Source: Pseudomonas sp. MMS21 TM103
GTDB taxonomy: Bacteria > Pseudomonadota > Gammaproteobacteria > Pseudomonadales > Pseudomonadaceae
DNA: 64,000 bases
NCBI RefSeq assembly: GCF_022132145.1
Contig: NZ_JAJISP010000002.1
Coordinates: 682,001 to 746,000, forward strand
Direction of reading: 5' to 3'
In this document: in pieces, positions 1 to 7,384 of the stretch
Numbering within the stretch: position 1 is the stretch's first letter
Layout of the letters: each line of letters begins with the position of its first letter
Notes under the pieces: generated by a model
The model's input: the letters and a program-made list of their open reading frames with translations, nothing else
The model's database searches: none
What the model was told of the DNA's origin: nothing
Program-made: the position numbers and the translations under genes

Positions 1-1379
1 AGAGCTTCCAGCTGCTGCTCAAGGTGACGCTGAACAATGGGCAGCAGACCACCCTGCAGGCCAGCAGTCCACGCCCCCTGGCCCAAGGCACCGCCCTGAT
101 GGTCACGGCACTCTCGGAAAGTCGCCTGGCGGTGGCCCTGCTGGCCGGTGGTGAAAAAGCCCTGACCAGCCTGGACCTCGAACAACTGCCGATCGGCACC
201 ATGCTGCAAGGCAAGGTCGTGGCGCGCGAACAGCTGGCCCAAGCCAAAGCACAGCAGGTGCTCTACAAGGTAGTCGTGAGCCTGCTCAACACCCCGCTGG
301 CTGGCAGCAAACTGTCACTGGAAACCCCCCTGGCGCTGCCCCTCGGCAGCCTGCTCAGCGCTCAGGTGCAAGGCAGCCAGGCACTGAGTTTCCTGCCCCT
401 CAGCGGGCGTCTCGATCAGCTCGAGTTAAGCCAGCAACTGGCCAGCCAGCAAAACCGCCAGGGCTCACTGGAGGGCTTGTTCAAGGCCCTGCAAGGTGTA
501 GAGGGCAAGGCGTCACTGCCGGAAGGCCTGCGCACCAGCATCGACAAACTGTTCACGACCCTGCCCGATGCCGCCCAACTCAGCACCGGCAAAGGACTGA
601 GCCAGGCCATGGCAAATAGTGGTTTGTTCCTCGAAAGCAAGCTGCTCGGTGGCCAGGGCCAGGCCCTGCCGACGGACATGAAGGCCAACCTGCTGCGCCT
701 GATCAGCCAACTGCTGCCCACTCTGGCGAGCGGCGCACCGCTGGCCACGGCCAACGCCAGCGCAGCCATGGCCCAGGCGCTGCCGGCATTCGCCCGTGAC
801 CTACTCGGGTCCCTGGGCCAATCCAGCGCACGCCAACAGGCCTTACGCTTTCCCCTGCCATCGCGCCTGTTGCAGTCGATGGAGGGTGAAGCGGATCTGC
901 AAACCCTGCTGAAACTGGCCGCCGCCGCCGTCTCGCGCCTGCAAACCCATCAGCTGTCGAGCCTGGCGCAGAGCCAGATCGGCCCGGATGGCAACCTGCT
1001 GACCACCTGGCAACTGGAACTGCCCATGCGCGACCAGCAGGCGCTGGTGCCCCTGCAGGTAAAAATCCAGCACGAAGAACCGCAGAAGCCGAATGACCAC
1101 GAACCCAAGGAATCGCTATGGAAGGTCGAACTGGCCTTTGACCTGGAGCCCCTGGGGCCGTTGCAAGTCCAGGCCCAGCTGGCCCGTGGCAGCCTCTCCA
1201 GCCAGCTCTGGGCCGAGCGCCCGCATACCGCCAGCCTGATCGATGCCGAGCTGAACACGCTGCGTGAACGCCTGACCGCCGCCGGCCTGAATGTCGGCGA
1301 ACTGGCCTGCAATCAAGGCACTCCACCCCAGGGACCAAGGACCAGCCTGGAACAACGCTGGGTTGACGAAACCGCATGA
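1..1379 (+). CDS. FliK-like flagellar hook-length control protein, 5' end cut by window edge
   Basis: The reading frame is open to the first bases of the window, so the visible 450-odd residues are the C-terminal part of a longer protein. The sequence is rich in Ala, Leu, Gln and Ser, with no membrane segment. The C-terminal 150 residues (lysine/glutamate patches, then a QLARGSLSSQLWAE segment) resemble the FliK C-terminal domain that talks to FlhB in substrate switching. The stop overlaps the start of the following FlhB-like gene by 4 bases (ATGA), which suggests translational coupling. A separate, canonical fliK lies at 22143-23438, so this is a second FliK-type protein. Pseudomonads commonly carry such a pair next to cheW. 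The family call rests on context and overall composition. Confidence 0.7.
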   Translation, partial: SFQLLLKVTLNNGQQTTLQASSPRPLAQGTALMVTALSESRLAVALLAGGEKALTSLDLEQLPIGTMLQGKVVAREQLAQAKAQQVLYKVVVSLLNTPLAGSKLSLETPLALPLGSLLSAQVQGSQALSFLPLSGRLDQLELSQQLASQQNRQGSLEGLFKALQGVEGKASLPEGLRTSIDKLFTTLPDAAQLSTGKGLSQAMANSGLFLESKLLGGQGQALPTDMKANLLRLISQLLPTLASGAPLATANASAAMAQALPAFARDLLGSLGQSSARQQALRFPLPSRLLQSMEGEADLQTLLKLAAAAVSRLQTHQLSSLAQSQIGPDGNLLTTWQLELPMRDQQALVPLQVKIQHEEPQKPNDHEPKESLWKVELAFDLEPLGPLQVQAQLARGSLSSQLWAERPHTASLIDAELNTLRERLTAAGLNVGELACNQGTPPQGPRTSLEQRWVDETA

Positions 1380-1702
1380 AAACACCAGCACCGCGCCAAG
1401 CCATCGCCCTGACCTATGACGGGCAAAACGCGCCCAACCTCAGCGCCAAGGGCGATGACGAGTTGGCCGAAGCGATTCTCGCCATCGCCCGCGAATATGA
1501 AGTGCCCATCTACGAGAATGCCGACCTGGTGCGCCTGCTGGCACGCCTGGAACTGGGCGAGGCGATCCCCGAGCAACTGTATCGCTGCATTGCCGAAATC
1601 ATCGCGTTTGCGTGGCACTTGAAGGGCAAGTGCCCGCCGGGTTTCCAGCGCGACAACGACATCACCCCGCCACTTCCACTGCTCGACGGCCCGCCACGCT
1701 GA
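1376..1702 (+). CDS. FlhB C-terminal-domain protein (EscU/YscU/HrcU export-switch family), stand-alone
   Basis: This 108-residue protein matches only the cytoplasmic C-terminal domain of FlhB. The pattern (I)ALTYDGQNAP, AKGDDELAEAI, IAREYEVPIYEN and IPEQLYRCIAEIIAF parallels the FlhB segment that follows the autocleavage site. The NPTH cleavage motif and all membrane helices are absent. It overlaps the preceding FliK-like gene by 4 bases. Full-length FlhB with NPTH is at 16268-17404. Stand-alone FlhB-C proteins of this kind (sometimes called FlhX or FhlB) are known in several bacteria. One may substitute for the cleaved FlhB C-terminal fragment, but that role here is inference. Confidence 0.85.
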   Translation: MKTPAPRQAIALTYDGQNAPNLSAKGDDELAEAILAIAREYEVPIYENADLVRLLARLELGEAIPEQLYRCIAEIIAFAWHLKGKCPPGFQRDNDITPPLPLLDGPPR

Positions 1703-1904
1703 ATAGCAGCGCCAGGCTGCAGATGGCCAGGATTCGGCGCCGATGAAATCAGTGAATGTGGGTTGCGGGGCCGGCTTTTGCCCCCACGCTAAGAGGTTGT
1801 GAAAATATGGAGTGTCGTCGTGAGACCGTCTCCAGCCGTTCGCGGCAAGGCACGCTGCAGGCGTTTGGAGATGGCCGCTGTAGGCGGGAGTTGTTTACAA
1901 GCGC

Positions 1905-2300
1905 TCAGCGCCTGGGCTGGTTGAGCTTGCTGATCAGCTCCGCCTCGGCCTTGCTCAGCCCGCAGGACTGGGTCAGGTCATCGACGCTGGCCCCCAGACC
2001 AACCAGGCGTGCGGCCTGGGTGAACGACAGACTGCTCGGGTCGCGCTGCTCGATCTGACTGAGCTTGTCCGGCAGTGGCGCAACGATCTGCCGTAGCTCG
2101 TGCAGTTCTTCACCCATGCGCACGCTGCCTGCCAGATAGATATCCAGGCGCTTACTCAACTCCTTGATCCGCAGATCGCGCGCCGCATCCCGCTCGGCCT
2201 GCAGCGACGCCAGATGGCGCTGCTGCATGGCCAGCCAGACGCAGGTGCCAACCAACCCAAGGCACACCACCCCGAGCAGGAATAGCGCGATCTCAAGCAT
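1905..2300 (-). CDS. DUF2802 domain protein at the end of the chemotaxis operon
   Basis: This is a 131-residue protein with one N-terminal membrane helix (about residues 3-25, IALFLLGVVCLGLVGTCVWL). A coiled-coil region follows (about 28-75, ending SKRLDIYLAGSVRMGEELHE). The C-terminal part, QAARLVGLGASVDDLTQSC followed by GLSKAEAELISKL, looks like a short helix-turn-helix. Pseudomonads carry a DUF2802 gene directly downstream of cheW. Here only 3 bases separate the two, so it is the last gene of the che-mot-par-cheW unit. Its function is unknown. Topology suggests an inner-membrane protein with a cytoplasmic coiled coil. Confidence 0.8.
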   Translation of the reverse strand: MLEIALFLLGVVCLGLVGTCVWLAMQQRHLASLQAERDAARDLRIKELSKRLDIYLAGSVRMGEELHELRQIVAPLPDKLSQIEQRDPSSLSFTQAARLVGLGASVDDLTQSCGLSKAEAELISKLNQPRR

Positions 2301-2303
2301 TAG

Positions 2304-2783
2304 TTAGATACTCTCCAGCTCGGACCACTCTTCTTCGCTCATCATCTTGTCCAGCTCGACCAGAATCAGTAACTCGCCATTCTTGTTGCACACACCCTGG
2401 ATGAACTTGGCCGACTCGTCGTTACCGACATTCGGCGCGGTTTCCACCTCGGACTGACGCAGGTAGACCACCTCGGCCACGCTGTCGACCATGATGCCGA
2501 CCACTTGCTTGTCCGCCTCGATGATCACGACGCGGGTATTGTCGGTGACCGGCGCCGAGTCCAGGCCGAAACGCTGGCGGGTGTCGATCACCGTCACCAC
2601 ATTGCCCCGCAGATTGATGATGCCCAGCACGTAGCTAGGTGCGCCGGGAACGGGAGCGATCTCGGTGTAACGCAGCACTTCCTGAACCTGCATCACATTG
2701 ATGCCATAGGTTTCATTGTCCAGGTGGAAGGTCACCCATTGCAGGATGGGATCTTCAGCGCCCTGTGCAGAATTCTTCTTCAT
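2304..2783 (-). CDS. cheW: CheW chemotaxis coupling protein
   Basis: This is a 159-residue single-domain CheW that couples receptors to CheA in the signalling array. Visible hallmarks are LQWVTFHLDNETYGINVMQV, VLGIINLRGNVVTVID near the middle, and MVDSVAEVV. The frame extends upstream to 2885, but the ATG at 2783 (protein MKKNSAQG) has a purine-rich AGGGAT just before it and gives the usual Pseudomonas length. It lies between the ParP-like gene and a DUF2802 gene, in the che-mot-par unit. Confidence 0.95.
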   Translation of the reverse strand: MKKNSAQGAEDPILQWVTFHLDNETYGINVMQVQEVLRYTEIAPVPGAPSYVLGIINLRGNVVTVIDTRQRFGLDSAPVTDNTRVVIIEADKQVVGIMVDSVAEVVYLRQSEVETAPNVGNDESAKFIQGVCNKNGELLILVELDKMMSEEEWSELESI

Positions 2784-2885
2784 ATCCCTAGCCTCGTCGT
2801 AAGCCGCTCTGGGCGGCGTGCGCGGTTCAAACCGCCTGTCATCATCCGTCAGGCTCGCCACAAGGGCGAGCCTATCATTTATCAA

Positions 2886-3686
2886 TCAGTGAGCTCGGCC
2901 ATTGGCCATGCGCTTGGCCGCGCCACTGGCAATCAGCTCGGCCAGGGCCGCCACATCCAGCAAGGCGCACATGTGCTCGATCACGGTGCCTGCCAGCCAA
3001 GGTCGCAACGTGCGCTGACTGCGCCACTTGATCTCATTTGGATCCAGGCGAATCGAACGACTGACCTGATGCACGGCCAGCCCCCACTCATAGCCTTCGA
3101 CTGAGATCACATACTGCAAACCCTGGCGAAAATCATCGCGATAACGATCAGGCATTACCCAGCGCGCGGTATCCAGGACTTTCAGGTTACCGGCCGGGCA
3201 CGGCAGTATGCCGAGAAACCAGTCCGGCTGGCCAAATAATGGCGTCAATTCCTGCCCCGCCAGCGGAAAGATCGAACCCAGGCATACCAGCGGCACGGCC
3301 AAGGTCAGACCGGCGACGTCGAACAACAGGCATTCGAATGGCTCCTGTGCCCACTCCGGCCGCTCTCCCGGCTGCAAGCCAGGCAGCAGATTCAGCGTTG
3401 CGGCGGGCAGATTGACCTCGATCACCGACTCAACCGACACCGGCTGAGCGACCACAGCAGGTATCGGTTCGAGCAGCGGCATGACAACCGGCTGCGGCTC
3501 AGCCAGCGCCTGCACGGGTACTGCTGAGGGCAGGCCGGCATCGCGCACCTGCTCCTCCAGCACCGCGGCCGCGAACTCGTCGATGCTGCTCTCGGCCAGT
3601 TCAACAGCAGCCTCCTGCAACAAGCTGTCCAGATAGGACTGCAAGGCCAACTGGGGACGCGTGGCGGTGGCGACGGGACGACTCAT
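2886..3686 (-). CDS. ParP-type CheW-domain protein
   Basis: This is about 266 residues. An N-terminal variable, Pro/Val-rich region (about 1-125) is followed by a CheW-like domain (about 130-260: CLLFDVAGLTLAVPLVCLGS, GILPCPAGNLKVLDTARWV, LRPWLAGTVIEHMCALLDV). In Vibrio and Pseudomonas the CheW-domain protein encoded next to a ParA-like ATPase is ParP, which holds CheA arrays at the cell pole with ParC. The gene immediately upstream here is that ParA-like ATPase. The ATG at 3686 (MSRPVATAT) is preferred to the longer frame from 3716 because the extra residues look non-coding. Confidence 0.85.
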   Translation of the reverse strand: MSRPVATATRPQLALQSYLDSLLQEAAVELAESSIDEFAAAVLEEQVRDAGLPSAVPVQALAEPQPVVMPLLEPIPAVVAQPVSVESVIEVNLPAATLNLLPGLQPGERPEWAQEPFECLLFDVAGLTLAVPLVCLGSIFPLAGQELTPLFGQPDWFLGILPCPAGNLKVLDTARWVMPDRYRDDFRQGLQYVISVEGYEWGLAVHQVSRSIRLDPNEIKWRSQRTLRPWLAGTVIEHMCALLDVAALAELIASGAAKRMANGRAH

Positions 3687-3773
3687 AGATGGAATCCGCA
3701 AAAATAATCTGTACAACCTATCGGCCGCAGTGGCGGCATACTTGAGCTTATCGGCTCAACATTGACCATCATC

Positions 3774-4562
3774 TCAAGCGACCTGCGCGGCCAACTGTTG
3801 CGCCAGCAGGTGCTTGAGCAGCGCCCGATAGGCCAGTACACCGCGGCTGTTGGGGTCAAACTGTGAGGGCGTGCGCCCTGCGCGACTGGCATCACGCAAG
3901 CGCGTGTCGATCGGAATATAGGCTGGCCACAGATGCTCGGGATAGCTGTTGCGCAGCATGCGCAAGGTGCTCAGCGAGGCCTGGGTACGCCGGTCGAACA
4001 GGGTCGGCACTATGCTGTAGGGCAACGCCTGTTTACGCGACCGGTTGATCATCGCCAGGGTGCTGACCATGCGTTCCAGGCCCTTGACTGCGAGGAACTC
4101 GGTCTGCACCGGAATCACCAGATGCTGGCTGGCCGCCAGCGCATTGACCATCAGCACGCCCAGCAGCGGCGGACTGTCGATCACCGCATGGTCGTAGCCC
4201 TGCCATAACTGCGCCAGGCTCTTGGCGATGACCAGGCCCAAGCCGTTCTGCCCAGGCGATTGACGCTCGAGCGTGGCCAATGCGGTACTCGATGGCAACA
4301 GGGCTATGCGTTCATGGCTGGTGGACAACAGCAGTTGCTCCGGCAGCCCCTGGGGGACCACGCCCTGATGCAGGAACAGATCGAAGCAGCTGTGCTCAAG
4401 CGCGTCCGGATCGTGGCCGAAATAACTGGTCATCGAGCCGTGGGGATCGAGATCGACCACGACCACGCGCTTACCGGCATCGGCCAGCAGGCCGGCCAAG
4501 GCGATGGCGGTGGTGGTCTTGCCAACACCACCCTTTTGATTGGCTACTGCCCAGACTCTCAT
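3774..4562 (-). CDS. ParA-family ATPase (ParC) for polar chemotaxis arrays
   Basis: This is 262 residues with the deviant Walker A motif NQKGGVGKTTTAIALAGLL at residues 8-26. It also has VVDLDPHGSMTSYFG and a Walker B-like DHAVIDSPPLLG. These define the MinD/ParA/Soj ATPase class. Its position between motD and the ParP-like gene in a che operon identifies it as ParC, which positions chemosensory arrays at the old pole in Vibrio and Pseudomonas. It is distinct from FleN at 11630-12460, which is also a ParA-type ATPase but controls flagellar number. Confidence 0.9.
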   Translation of the reverse strand: MRVWAVANQKGGVGKTTTAIALAGLLADAGKRVVVVDLDPHGSMTSYFGHDPDALEHSCFDLFLHQGVVPQGLPEQLLLSTSHERIALLPSSTALATLERQSPGQNGLGLVIAKSLAQLWQGYDHAVIDSPPLLGVLMVNALAASQHLVIPVQTEFLAVKGLERMVSTLAMINRSRKQALPYSIVPTLFDRRTQASLSTLRMLRNSYPEHLWPAYIPIDTRLRDASRAGRTPSQFDPNSRGVLAYRALLKHLLAQQLAAQVA

Positions 4563-4613
4563 GGTGTTTGTCCTCCCGGCATGATCCAGACCCTACCGAG
4601 AACAGGCGCTGCC

Positions 4614-5486
4614 CTAGGGGGCAAGCGACGGGGAATTGACGGCACCCGTTGAAGGGGCCTGCATTGCAGCTGGTGCTGCAGGTTGTGTGCCAGCCCGCTG
4701 CAGGGCGCTATCGGGGCGTGCATTGGCGCTGCCGACACCGCTCACGCTGCGGCGCACATCCAGGTTGCGCGACACCACCAGCACCACCCGGCGGTTACGT
4801 GCCCGGCCATCGGCCGTGGCGTTATCCGCCACCGGTTGAAACTCACCATAGCCCACTGATGCCAGCCGCCCAGGGTTAACCCCATCCATGGCAAGCATGC
4901 GCACGATGCTGGCCGCCCGGGAGGCAGACAACTCCCAGTTGGTTGGATACTGGGCGGTCTTGATCGGCAGGTTGTCGGTAAAGCCCTCGACATGCACCGG
5001 ATTCTCATAAGGCGCCAGAATCTTGGCAATCTTCTCGATAAGGTCGAAGGCCGCATTGTTCGGCAGGGCATCGCCACTGGGGAACAACAGACTGGAACTG
5101 AGCTCGATCTCGATCCACAACTCGTTGCCGCTCACCTTCAACTGCTTGGAGTCGATCAACCCGGCAAACGCCAGGCGCATGCTGTCGGCAATGCTCTGCA
5201 GAGAGTCGGCAGGCTGACTGGCCTGCTCGTCCTCATCGACCAGCGAGCGGTCCGGTTCCGTGGTTCGCGGCCGCTCATCGCCCACCGGGATAGGCTTGAT
5301 CGCACGGTCGGGCTGGTTGAACACCCCGGTCAGGCTGTCCGAGAGAATCTTGTACTTGCCCTCATTGACCGAGGACATCGAATACATCACCACGAAAAAG
5401 GCAAACAGCAGGGTAATGAAGTCGGCGTAGGAGACCAGCCAACGCTCATGATTTTCGTGCTCTTCATGGTGCCTGCGACGAGCCAT
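4614..5486 (-). CDS. motD: MotD flagellar stator protein (MotB family)
   Basis: This is 290 residues. The basic N-terminus is followed by one membrane helix (WLVSYADFITLLFAFFVVMY, residues 16-35) that contains the proton-channel aspartate at position 22. Then comes a plug/linker and a C-terminal OmpA-like peptidoglycan-binding domain (about 135-245: VHVEGFTDNLPIKT, NWELSASRAASIVRML, RNRRVVLVV). The last 45 residues are a low-complexity Ala/Pro/Gln tail. MotC and MotD form the second, swarming-associated stator of Pseudomonas. The gene starts 2 bases after the motC stop. Confidence 0.95.
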   Translation of the reverse strand: MARRRHHEEHENHERWLVSYADFITLLFAFFVVMYSMSSVNEGKYKILSDSLTGVFNQPDRAIKPIPVGDERPRTTEPDRSLVDEDEQASQPADSLQSIADSMRLAFAGLIDSKQLKVSGNELWIEIELSSSLLFPSGDALPNNAAFDLIEKIAKILAPYENPVHVEGFTDNLPIKTAQYPTNWELSASRAASIVRMLAMDGVNPGRLASVGYGEFQPVADNATADGRARNRRVVLVVSRNLDVRRSVSGVGSANARPDSALQRAGTQPAAPAAMQAPSTGAVNSPSLAP

Positions 5487-5488
5487 GG

Positions 5489-6229
5489 TTACTCCATGAA
5501 GCCTTGCAGCTTCAACTCGATGGAGCGCGGGTTTTCACCTTCGGCGATCGACAGAATGCCTTCCAGCAACATCTCACGGTAACGCGACTGACGCTGGGCG
5601 ACGGCCTTGAGCTTGTTGCCAATGGGCAGCAGCAGCAGGTTGGCGAAACCGACCCCGTAGATGGTGGCGACAAATGCCACGGCAATCCCGCTGCCGAGCT
5701 TGCTCGGATCGGCCAGGTTGCCCATCACATGGATCAAGCCCATCACCGCGCCAATGATGCCGATGGTCGGTGCGTAGCCGCCCATGCTTTCGAAGACCTT
5801 GGCGGCCTGGATATCGCGGCCTTCCTGGGTGTACAGATCGACCTCAAGAATGCTGCGGATGGCTTCCGGCTCGGCGCCATCGACCAGCAGCTGCAAGCCC
5901 TTGCGCGCATAAGGATCGGTCTCGGTATCGGCCATCGCCTCGAGGCCGAGCAGGCCTTCCTTGCGCGCGACCATACTCCAACCGACGACATGCTCGATGC
6001 CGCCGACCAGATCGATGTGCGGCGGGAAGAATATCCAGCGCAGAATCACCAGGGCACGCTTGAATACGCTGACCGGCGCCTGCAGGAACGCCGCGCCCAG
6101 GGTGCCGCCGATCACGATCAACGCCGCCGGGCCATTGAGCAGCGCCATGACATGACCACCCTCCAGATAGTTACCACCCAGAATGGCGACAAACGCCAGG
6201 ATGACCCCTATCAGGCTCAGCACATCCAT
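5489..6229 (-). CDS. motC: MotC flagellar stator protein (MotA family)
   Basis: This is a 246-residue MotA/TolQ/ExbB-type protein with four predicted membrane helices, including VLSLIGVILAFVAILGGNYL at the N-terminus and GYAPTIGIIGAVMGLIHVMG near residues 150-170. A cytoplasmic loop (about 85-145) has the charged segment used for rotor contact. It pairs with MotD to form an ion-driven stator unit. Its start overlaps the cheB stop by one base (TAATG). Confidence 0.95.
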   Translation of the reverse strand: MDVLSLIGVILAFVAILGGNYLEGGHVMALLNGPAALIVIGGTLGAAFLQAPVSVFKRALVILRWIFFPPHIDLVGGIEHVVGWSMVARKEGLLGLEAMADTETDPYARKGLQLLVDGAEPEAIRSILEVDLYTQEGRDIQAAKVFESMGGYAPTIGIIGAVMGLIHVMGNLADPSKLGSGIAVAFVATIYGVGFANLLLLPIGNKLKAVAQRQSRYREMLLEGILSIAEGENPRSIELKLQGFME

Positions 6230-7338
6230 TACACACAGGCCTCTGCCAAGTGCCTACCGATGTCGTCGAGGCTGTAGATGGCGTCCACCAGATTGGCTTT
6301 GACCACCGCCATCGGCATGCCATAGATCACGCAGCTGGCCTCATCCTGCGCCCACACGTGACTGCCCTCCTGCTTGAGCAGGCGCGCACCCTCGCGCCCA
6401 TCGGCGCCCATGCCGGTCAAGACCACCGCCAGCACCTTGTCATGAAAGGCCTTGGCCGCCGAGCCGAAAGTAATGTCGACACAGGGTTTGTAGTTCAGGC
6501 GCTCATCGCCCGGCAAAATCCTGATGGCGCCGCGACCGTCGATCATCATCTGCTTGCCGCCCGGAGCCAGCAGCGCCAACCCTGGACGCAACAGATCGCC
6601 ATCCTCGGCTTCCTTGACGCTGATCCGGCACAGCTTGTCCAGACGCTCGGCAAATGCCTTGGTAAAAGCCGCGGGCATGTGCTGGATCAGCACCAGCGGC
6701 GCCGGGAAGTTGGCCGGCAACTGGGTCAGCACACGCTGCAGAGCCACGGGCCCCCCGGTCGAGGTGCCGATGGCCACCAGCCTGTAGGACTTGCGTTTTG
6801 GCGCACTCGTGCGCGCAGTAACCGACGTGGAGGCTGGCACAGGCACCGGGATGCTGACGCCAGGACGACCGAGGCTACTGCGCGCCGCCGGCTTTCCCAG
6901 GGTGCTGACGCTCGCTGCTGGCGCCGCGACCAGTCCGCGGCGATTGCTGCGGGCAATGCTGTGCACCTTCTCGCAGAGCAGTTGCTTGACTTTTTCCGGG
7001 TTACGCGAAATGTCTTCGAAGTTTTTCGGCAGGAAATCCACCGCCCCGGCATCCAGCGCATCGAGCGTGACGCGGGCGCCTTCGTGGGTCAGCGAGGAAA
7101 ACATCAATACTGGAGTCGGGCAGCGCTGCATGATGTTACGTACCGCGGTGATGCCGTCCATCATCGGCATCTCGTAATCCATGGTGATCACGTCGGGTTT
7201 GAGCGCCAGCGCTTGATCGATGGCTTCGCGACCATTGGTCGCCGTACCGATTACCTGGATATTCGGATCGGCAGAGAGAATTTCAGAAACGCGCCGGCGA
7301 AAAAAGCCGGAATCGTCCACCACCAACACCTTAACCAC
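6229..7338 (-). CDS. cheB: CheB protein-glutamate methylesterase/deamidase
   Basis: This is about 369 residues. The N-terminal receiver domain (phospho-acceptor Asp in [14 protein letters not shown]) is joined by a Pro/Ser/Thr-rich linker (about 140-180) to the CheB catalytic domain. The catalytic Ser is in [13 protein letters not shown], the His in LIQHMPAAF and the Asp in [13 protein letters not shown]. CheB demethylates receptors for adaptation, opposing CheR at 62911-63738. A GTG at 7338 is preferred to the GTG at 7347 because AGGAG lies 7 bases before 7338 but runs directly into the earlier codon. Confidence 0.95.
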   Translation of the reverse strand: MVKVLVVDDSGFFRRRVSEILSADPNIQVIGTATNGREAIDQALALKPDVITMDYEMPMMDGITAVRNIMQRCPTPVLMFSSLTHEGARVTLDALDAGAVDFLPKNFEDISRNPEKVKQLLCEKVHSIARSNRRGLVAAPAASVSTLGKPAARSSLGRPGVSIPVPVPASTSVTARTSAPKRKSYRLVAIGTSTGGPVALQRVLTQLPANFPAPLVLIQHMPAAFTKAFAERLDKLCRISVKEAEDGDLLRPGLALLAPGGKQMMIDGRGAIRILPGDERLNYKPCVDITFGSAAKAFHDKVLAVVLTGMGADGREGARLLKQEGSHVWAQDEASCVIYGMPMAVVKANLVDAIYSLDDIGRHLAEACV

Positions 7339-7384
7339 TATAAACACTCCTAAACGGCGCCGAGCGAGTCGGCGCCGCGATCAA

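Noticed and set aside
703..1404. A 233-codon minus-strand frame opposite the FliK-like gene
   Set aside because: It is Arg/Gly/Pro-rich with no recognisable domain. The plus frame has FliK-like features and couples to an FlhB-like gene.
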